A stretch of 62,605 nucleotides of DNA from Streptomyces blattellae (lineage in GTDB: Bacteria; Actinomycetota; Actinomycetes; Streptomycetales; Streptomycetaceae), in contig NZ_WJBG01000107.1 in assembly GCF_009709555.1 (NCBI RefSeq), positions 1 through 62,605 on the forward strand, given 5' to 3'. The first letter of the stretch is position 1. Every line of letters starts with the position of its first letter. Positions 57,954 to 62,605 of the stretch are shown piece after piece. The notes under the pieces were generated by a model, which saw only the letters and a program-made list of their open reading frames with translations, ran no database searches and had not been told where the DNA came from. The position numbers were made by a program, and so were the translations under genes.

Positions 57954-59189
57954 GTGAAGCAACAGATGTCACTGGAGCCCGAGGCCGATCTCCCCGCGGA
58001 AGCCGTGCTCGCCGGCACGCTGCCCGAGGCACTGCGTGCCGAACTCATCGCCTTCCGGCGCGACTTGCACATGCACCCGGAGCTGGGCAATCAGGAGTTC
58101 CGCACCACCGCGGCCATCAAGGCACGACTGGAGAAGGCCGGCCTCGCCCCGCGCGTGCTGGCCATCGGGACCGGGCTCGTCTGCGACATCGGTGACTGGG
58201 ACGGCGTACGGCCCATGCTCGCGCTGCGCGCCGACATCGACGCGCTGCCCATTCCGGACACGAAGAGTGAGTGCGCGTACCGGTCGACCGTGCCCGATCG
58301 GGCGCACGCCTGCGGACACGACGTGCATACGACCGTCGTGCTGGGCGCCGGGCTCGTACTGGCCGAGCTGCACCGGGAGGGGAAGCTGCCGCGGCCCGTG
58401 CGGCTGCTCTTCCAGCCCGCCGAGGAGGTGCTGCCCGGTGGCGCCGCCGATGCCATCGAGTGCGGCGTGCTGGACGGCGTGGGTCGGATCATCGCCGTGC
58501 ACTGCGATCCGCGCGTGGATGCCGGGCGGATCGGGCTGCGCGCCGGGGCCATCACGTCGGCCTGCGATCGGCTGGAGATCGCCCTGGACGGGCCCGGTGG
58601 ACACACCGCCCGGCCTCATCTGACGACCGACCTGGTGACCGCCGCGGCTCGGGTGGTCACCGACGTGCCCGCCCTTGTCTCCCGGCGGGTCGACTCCCGC
58701 AGCGGGCTCGCCGTGACCTGGGGGCGGGTCGAGGCCGGACATGCGCCGAACGTCATCCCGCAGCACGCCGAACTGTCCGGGACCGTGCGGTGCCTGGACA
58801 TCGAGGCGTGGCGGCAGGCTCCGGACATCGTGCACGCGGCGATCGACGAGATCGCCAATCTGTACCGGGCCAAGTCCGAGATCAACTACGTGCGGGGCGT
58901 GCCGCCCGTCGTCAACGACGCGGGCGTCACCGAGCTGCTGCGGGACGCCATGGCCGCGCGGCGCGGTGTCGAGGCCGTCGAGGACACCGAGCAGAGTCTC
59001 GGCGGTGAGGACTTCTCGTGGTACCTGGAGCATGTGCCGGGCGCCATGGCCCGGCTCGGGGTGCGGACGCCGGGTGAGCGGGCCGTGCGGGATCTGCATC
59101 AGGGGGATTTCGACGCCGACGAGTCGGCGATCACGGTGGGTGTGGAGCTGTTCACGGCTGCCGCGCTTCTCGACGGCGGCGGCAGGTAG
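57954..59189 (+). CDS. M20 family amidohydrolase
   Basis: The 411-residue zinc peptidase/amidohydrolase of the AmhX/HipO type hydrolyses N-acyl amino acids or related amides. Metal-binding motifs are RRDLHMHPELG, ALRADIDALPI, HACGHDVHTT and the catalytic/metal Glu pair in FQPAEEVLPGGA, with a late SLGGEDFSWYL. GTG 57954 follows a TACCCT -10-like box (57941-57946) by seven bases, suggesting a leaderless mRNA. ATG 57966 with AGAGGG upstream is an alternative start. The substrate is unknown. Confidence 0.88.
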   Translation: MKQQMSLEPEADLPAEAVLAGTLPEALRAELIAFRRDLHMHPELGNQEFRTTAAIKARLEKAGLAPRVLAIGTGLVCDIGDWDGVRPMLALRADIDALPIPDTKSECAYRSTVPDRAHACGHDVHTTVVLGAGLVLAELHREGKLPRPVRLLFQPAEEVLPGGAADAIECGVLDGVGRIIAVHCDPRVDAGRIGLRAGAITSACDRLEIALDGPGGHTARPHLTTDLVTAAARVVTDVPALVSRRVDSRSGLAVTWGRVEAGHAPNVIPQHAELSGTVRCLDIEAWRQAPDIVHAAIDEIANLYRAKSEINYVRGVPPVVNDAGVTELLRDAMAARRGVEAVEDTEQSLGGEDFSWYLEHVPGAMARLGVRTPGERAVRDLHQGDFDADESAITVGVELFTAAALLDGGGR

Positions 59190-59521
59190 GCGTACGGCGG
59201 GCACGCCAATTCAGACGTACGGCGGATATCGCTTCGCTCCGGTTGCGGCCGGGGCGGAGTGGGGGGAGCCTGGGCGCATGACGTTCACGCCTGGGCGTCA
59301 TCACGCTGACGGCACCCCCGGTACACGGAGCGTGCGGGACCAATGGGGGGTGTGGGTGTCCCAAGAACACCTTTCGATCCGGTGGTTCACAAGGACGTAA
59401 CCGGCCATCGGCACGAATGGATAACGGCCACGCGAAACCCCGTTCCCAGGAGTGTCTACGCGCGTTACTGTGCGCCGAACTCAGCACCCACTGCGGGGCT
59501 TGGAGAATGGGGAACTTCACG
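59190..59521. other. leader and promoter region of the BMP lipoprotein gene
   Basis: This 332-base gap has no supported gene. It contains ATGACG and CGTCAT arms at about 59278-59301 with a 12-base spacer, a possible operator or hairpin. It must also hold the lipoprotein gene promoter, which I could not place. Confidence 0.4.
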
Positions 59522-60574
59522 ATGCGTCGTATATCCAAACTGACCCGCGTCGCGGTGGGGGTCGCGTCGCTCGCACTGGCCGCGACCGCCTGCGGTGGCA
59601 CCAGCAGCGACAGCAGTGACAGCAGCGACGAGACCAAGGACGACCTCGGTCTCGCCATCGCCTACGACATCGGCGGCAAGGGCGACCAGTCCTTCAACGA
59701 CGCCGCGTACTCCGGCCTGCAGAAGGCCCAGGAGGAGTTCGGCTACAAGACCGACGACGTCGAGCCCACCGAGGGCGAGACGGACGCCGACAAGGAACAG
59801 CGGCTGGCCTCGCTGGCCAGGCAGGGCTACAACCCCGTGATCGGCATCGGGTTCGCCTACGGTCCCGCGATGGAGGCCGTGGCCTCGAAGTACCCGGACA
59901 CCACGTTCGGCATCGTGGACTCGGTCGTCGAGGGCGACAACGTCGCGTCCCTCGTCTTCGCCGAGGAGCAGGCTTCGTACCTCGCCGGTGTCGCCGCGGC
60001 CAAGGCGACCAAGACCAACACCGTGGGCTTCGTGGGCGGTGTGGACATTCCGCTGATCCACAAGTTCGAGGCCGGCTACAAGCAGGGCGTCGCGGACACC
60101 AACTCGAAGGTCAACGTCGTCTCGCAGTATCTGACGCAGACGGCCGAGGAGGGCGGCTTCTCCAGCCCGGACAAGGGCAAGGCTGCCGCAGAGGGGCAGA
60201 TCGAGAAGAACGCGGACGTTGTCTACCAGGCTGCCGGGCTGTCCGGGCAGGGCGTGATCGAGGCTGCGGCGAACGCCAAGGTCTGGGCGATCGGGGTCGA
60301 CTCCGACCAGTACGAGCAGGCGGCGCTGGCGTCGTACAAGGACTACATCCTCACGTCGGCGCTCAAGGACGTCGGCGGTGCGGTGTACTCGCTGGCCAAG
60401 TCGGTCGAGGACGGCAAGCCGCTGACCGGCACGCAGACGTTCGACCTCAAGGTGGACGGTGTCGGTCTCTCCGAGAGCAACCCGGAGTTCGCGAAGATCG
60501 AGGGTCTGTCGGACGCCGTGGCCACGGCCAAGGAGGGCATCATCGACGGGTCCATCAAGGTCAAGACCGAGTAG
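59522..60574 (+). CDS. BMP family (Med/PnrA-like) ABC transporter substrate-binding lipoprotein
   Basis: The 350-residue exported lipoprotein has the signal RRISKLTRVAVGVASLALAA with cysteine in ATAC, a Ser/Asp-rich spacer and a type 1 binding fold. Family motifs are AYDIGGKGDQSFNDAAYSGL, NPVIGIGFAYGPAMEAVA, GFVGGVDIPLIHKFEAGYKQG and VYQAAGLSGQGVIEAA, where residues of PnrA bind nucleosides. It probably delivers nucleosides to an ABC importer encoded beyond the window. ATG 59522 has GGGGAA upstream; ATG 59507 is an alternative. A terminator and then a group II intron follow. Confidence 0.92.
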   Translation: MRRISKLTRVAVGVASLALAATACGGTSSDSSDSSDETKDDLGLAIAYDIGGKGDQSFNDAAYSGLQKAQEEFGYKTDDVEPTEGETDADKEQRLASLARQGYNPVIGIGFAYGPAMEAVASKYPDTTFGIVDSVVEGDNVASLVFAEEQASYLAGVAAAKATKTNTVGFVGGVDIPLIHKFEAGYKQGVADTNSKVNVVSQYLTQTAEEGGFSSPDKGKAAAEGQIEKNADVVYQAAGLSGQGVIEAAANAKVWAIGVDSDQYEQAALASYKDYILTSALKDVGGAVYSLAKSVEDGKPLTGTQTFDLKVDGVGLSESNPEFAKIEGLSDAVATAKEGIIDGSIKVKTE

Positions 60575-60639
60575 TCGTCGACCGAGTAGTCGTCGTACGC
60601 GGTCGTGCGGTCGTGCGGTCGCGTTGACGTTGACAGGAG

Positions 60640-60671
60640 GCGGGCCGGCATCCGATCGGGTGCCGGCCCGC
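60640..60671 (+). terminator. terminator behind the BMP lipoprotein gene
   Basis: A perfect 11-bp stem (GCGGGCCGGCA with TGCCGGCCCGC) with a 10-base loop lies 66 bases after the stop codon. The intron's 5' end is only seven bases further on, a typical target layout for group IIC introns. Confidence 0.85.
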
Positions 60672-60678
60672 TTCGCGT

Positions 60679-62604
60679 GTGTGCCCAGCATGGGCGATTG
60701 CTTGGGGGTGGAAGTCCCCTGGGGGAAGAGGTGGTGCTAACCCCGAGCCGGAGGCAAGGGCGTCATCGTGAGGTGGGGTCTGGAGGAAGCCCGAGGCGAG
60801 ACCTGGGTACCGAGGAACGCGAATCGCGTATGAGGCGTACTGGTCGGGTGAGCCTGCACGAGAAGGCGATGCCCGTCACTGCCAAGAGGGCCAGTGCGTA
60901 AACGCGGCGGGGATCCAGGGACAGTGATCGTTCTTACCTGGGGAGATCTGTCCGGGTGTCGGTTGTGCTGAAGTTGTCGCCGCGCCGACGGTCCGTGCCG
61001 GGAGGCGCGGGCTGACCGGGCAGAAGTCAGCAGAGGTCGTAGTACCAGCCGGGATGGCTGCCGGTGCGTGGCGGGCTGGGAAGGGCCGAACATCGAGTGG
61101 AACGGGTGATGTGGTGGTTGCTCGTGCTGGTCACGTGGACCGCAGTAAGTCCGCTTCGGCGGTGCCGACCGGGAAGGGACCGGTGCATTCCGGAAGTGTC
61201 CTGGCGGAGCGTAGTGGCCGGTCGGCGCACTCCACGGAGGGCGTTCACCGGGAGCGGGAGTCTTCGCTGTGGGAGTTGATGCTCTCGAAGGAGAACCTGC
61301 TCGCGGCGCTCAACCGCGTTGAAGTCAACCGGGGTGCTCCCGGGGTGGACGGCATGACCACGGCTGAGCTGAGGCCGTGGATCGCGGTGCACTGGCCCGA
61401 AGTGAGGGCCGAACTCGACGCGGGCATCTACCGGCCGGCGCCGGTCCGTCAGGTGATCATCCCCAAGCCTGGCGGCGGTGAGCGGATGCTGGGGGTGCCG
61501 CGGGTGCTGGACCGCTTGATCCAGCAGGCCATCGCGCAAGTGCTCGTGCCCATCTTCGACCCGCAGTTTTCGGGGTCGTCCTTCGGGTTCCGTCCCGGCC
61601 GGTCCGCCCATCAGGCGGTCCGTGTCGCGCGGCGGGCCATCGAGGACGGACACCGCTGGGTCGTGGACCTTGATCTGGACCGGTTCTTCGACCGGGTTCA
61701 GCATGACGTCCTGATGGCGCGGGTGGCGCGCAAGGTCGATGACCGCAGGGTCTTGAAGCTGATCCGCAGGTATCTGGACGCCGGGATCATGGTGGGCGGC
61801 ATCAGGATGCCGAGCGCGGAGGGGACCCCCCAGGGTTCCCCGCTGTCGCCGGTCTTGTCGAACATCATGCTCGACGACCTGGACCGGGAGTTGTTCAAGC
61901 GCGGTCACCGGTTCGTGCGTTACGCAGACGACGTTCGTGTCTTCGTGCGGAGCAAGCGAGCCGCTTGCCGGGTGCTCGCCTCGGTCACGGCCGTGGTCGA
62001 GCAGCGGTTGAAACTGAAGGTCAACCGGGACAAGTCGAAGGTGGTCCCAGCTTCTGTCATGACGATGCTGGGGTTCGGCTTCTATTTTGCCCGGCGTGGG
62101 AAGGTTGGGATCCGCGTCGATCCGAAGGCGGTCGTCCGTCTGAAGATGCGGCTGCGGGAGCTGACCTCGCGCCGGTGGAGCATCGCGATGAACGAACGTA
62201 TCGCGAAGATCAACCGCTTCATCGTTGGCTGGATGGGCTACTTCCGGCTCGCGGACGGTGCGCATCTGTTCCGCGAGCTGGACAAGTGGCTGCACCGCAG
62301 GATGCGGCAGATCCGTTGGAAGGAATGGAAGATCCCCCGGGCCCGCCGGGCCATGCTGCGCAAGCTCGGGTTCAACGAGCAGTTCTCCCGTGAGTGGGGG
62401 AACAGCAGCAAGGGCTACTGGCGGATCGCGGGCTCCCCCGTCCTCGCGCGGGCACTGCCCAACTCCTACTGGGACGACCTCGGCCTGAAGACGCTCAAGC
62501 CGACCTGGCAACGGTTGAGATCAGCTTGGTGAACCGCCGGATGCGTGACCCGCATGTCCGGTGGTGTGGGAGGAGGGCCGGGCGACCCGGCCCTCCTACC
62601 CGAT
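60679..62604 (+). mobile_element. group II intron, probably class IIC, apparently complete
   Basis: The 5' end GTGTGCCC fits the GUGYG rule, and a long structured RNA leader follows. The reverse transcriptase lies in what would be domain IV. Directly after its stop, domain V is recognisable (ACCGCCGGATGCG, then CGCATGTCCGGTGGT), with CGC near its 5' end as in IIC introns. Domain VI has a GC-rich stem (GGAGGGCCGGG with its complement), and the 3' end reads CTACCCGAT. The intron sits seven bases behind a terminator hairpin, the usual IIC insertion site. The 3' boundary coincides with the last bases of the window, so the right exon cannot be checked. Confidence 0.85.
61054..62532 (+). CDS. ltrA: group II intron reverse transcriptase/maturase
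   Basis: The roughly 492-residue protein has all fingers-palm blocks of group II intron RTs: NRGAPGVDGMTTAEL, KPGGGERMLGVPRVLDRLIQQAI, SGSSFGFRPGRSAHQA, DLDLDRFFDRVQHDVLM, GTPQGSPLSPVLSNIMLD and the catalytic RYADDVRVFV. Domain X (KINRFIVGWMGYFRLAD) and the tail SKGYWRIAGSPVLARALPNSYW follow. There is no HNH endonuclease domain, so mobility would not use second-strand cleavage by this protein. The first 70 or so residues before LMLSKENLLAALNRV are not conserved, and the true start may be a later GTG. All catalytic residues seem intact. Confidence 0.9.
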   Translation: MAAGAWRAGKGRTSSGTGDVVVARAGHVDRSKSASAVPTGKGPVHSGSVLAERSGRSAHSTEGVHRERESSLWELMLSKENLLAALNRVEVNRGAPGVDGMTTAELRPWIAVHWPEVRAELDAGIYRPAPVRQVIIPKPGGGERMLGVPRVLDRLIQQAIAQVLVPIFDPQFSGSSFGFRPGRSAHQAVRVARRAIEDGHRWVVDLDLDRFFDRVQHDVLMARVARKVDDRRVLKLIRRYLDAGIMVGGIRMPSAEGTPQGSPLSPVLSNIMLDDLDRELFKRGHRFVRYADDVRVFVRSKRAACRVLASVTAVVEQRLKLKVNRDKSKVVPASVMTMLGFGFYFARRGKVGIRVDPKAVVRLKMRLRELTSRRWSIAMNERIAKINRFIVGWMGYFRLADGAHLFRELDKWLHRRMRQIRWKEWKIPRARRAMLRKLGFNEQFSREWGNSSKGYWRIAGSPVLARALPNSYWDDLGLKTLKPTWQRLRSAW

Positions 62605-62605
62605 T

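Overview
The window is chromosomal DNA of a Streptomyces or very close relative. It has very high GC with strong third-position bias, many GTG/TTG starts, leaderless-looking promoters, and Streptomyces-type genes such as paired ECF sigma factors, a PGRP/FG-GAP amidase and an ornithine aminotransferase. As far as I remember the S. coelicolor map, the gene order follows roughly its SCO4837-SCO4885 core region. That match is recollection and not a search result. All identifications come from reading motifs.

Layout. 0-3.6 kb: a truncated gene end, then betB/betA-type genes for choline to glycine betaine. 3.6-4.3 kb: a scar holding the remains of two opposed genes (AhpD-like and MocR-like). 4.3-9.1 kb: rocD, then a ZTP riboswitch in front of glyA, trpS and a 2H phosphoesterase. 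9.2-14.3 kb: a decaprenylphosphoryl-arabinose set (dprE2-dprE1 facing PAP2 phosphatase, UbiA-type transferase and GtrA protein), then a YihY protein. 14.2-18.9 kb: a D,D-carboxypeptidase, a membrane metallophosphoesterase, a VOC protein and a secreted Cip1-like protein. 19.1-22.5 kb: the sdhCDAB operon. 22.8-27.5 kb: an OHCU decarboxylase-like protein, a GH20 hexosaminidase and small conserved proteins.

27.5-36 kb is cell-envelope related: a long PGRP amidase, two paralogous sigma factor/membrane partner pairs separated by an MFS remnant, and an L,D-transpeptidase. 36-41.3 kb: a methylmalonyl-CoA mutase-type subunit, a Uma2 protein, a frameshifted FAD monooxygenase with its TetR regulator and two perfect operators, and a methyltransferase. 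41.4-46.2 kb is accessory: an acyltransferase remnant, a Phd/PIN toxin-antitoxin pair, and a methyltransferase next to an open frame in which a FAD/NAD(P) protein is joined to a class II aldolase by 12-bp tandem repeats.

46.3-57.6 kb is a surface glycan locus: a GT39-type transferase, a frameshifted methyltransferase-like gene, polysialyltransferase-like and GT2 enzymes, a CMP-nonulosonate synthetase fused to a HAD phosphatase, a short NeuB, and a further putative transferase. The last 5 kb hold an M20 amidohydrolase and a BMP-family lipoprotein. Directly behind the lipoprotein gene's terminator lies an apparently complete group II intron (probably IIC) that ends at the window edge.

The most notable points are the duplicated sigma/partner modules, the repeat-linked FAD-aldolase frame, the DPA genes in an organism without mycolyl-arabinogalactan, the many unrelated 12-bp tandem arrays, and the intron position.
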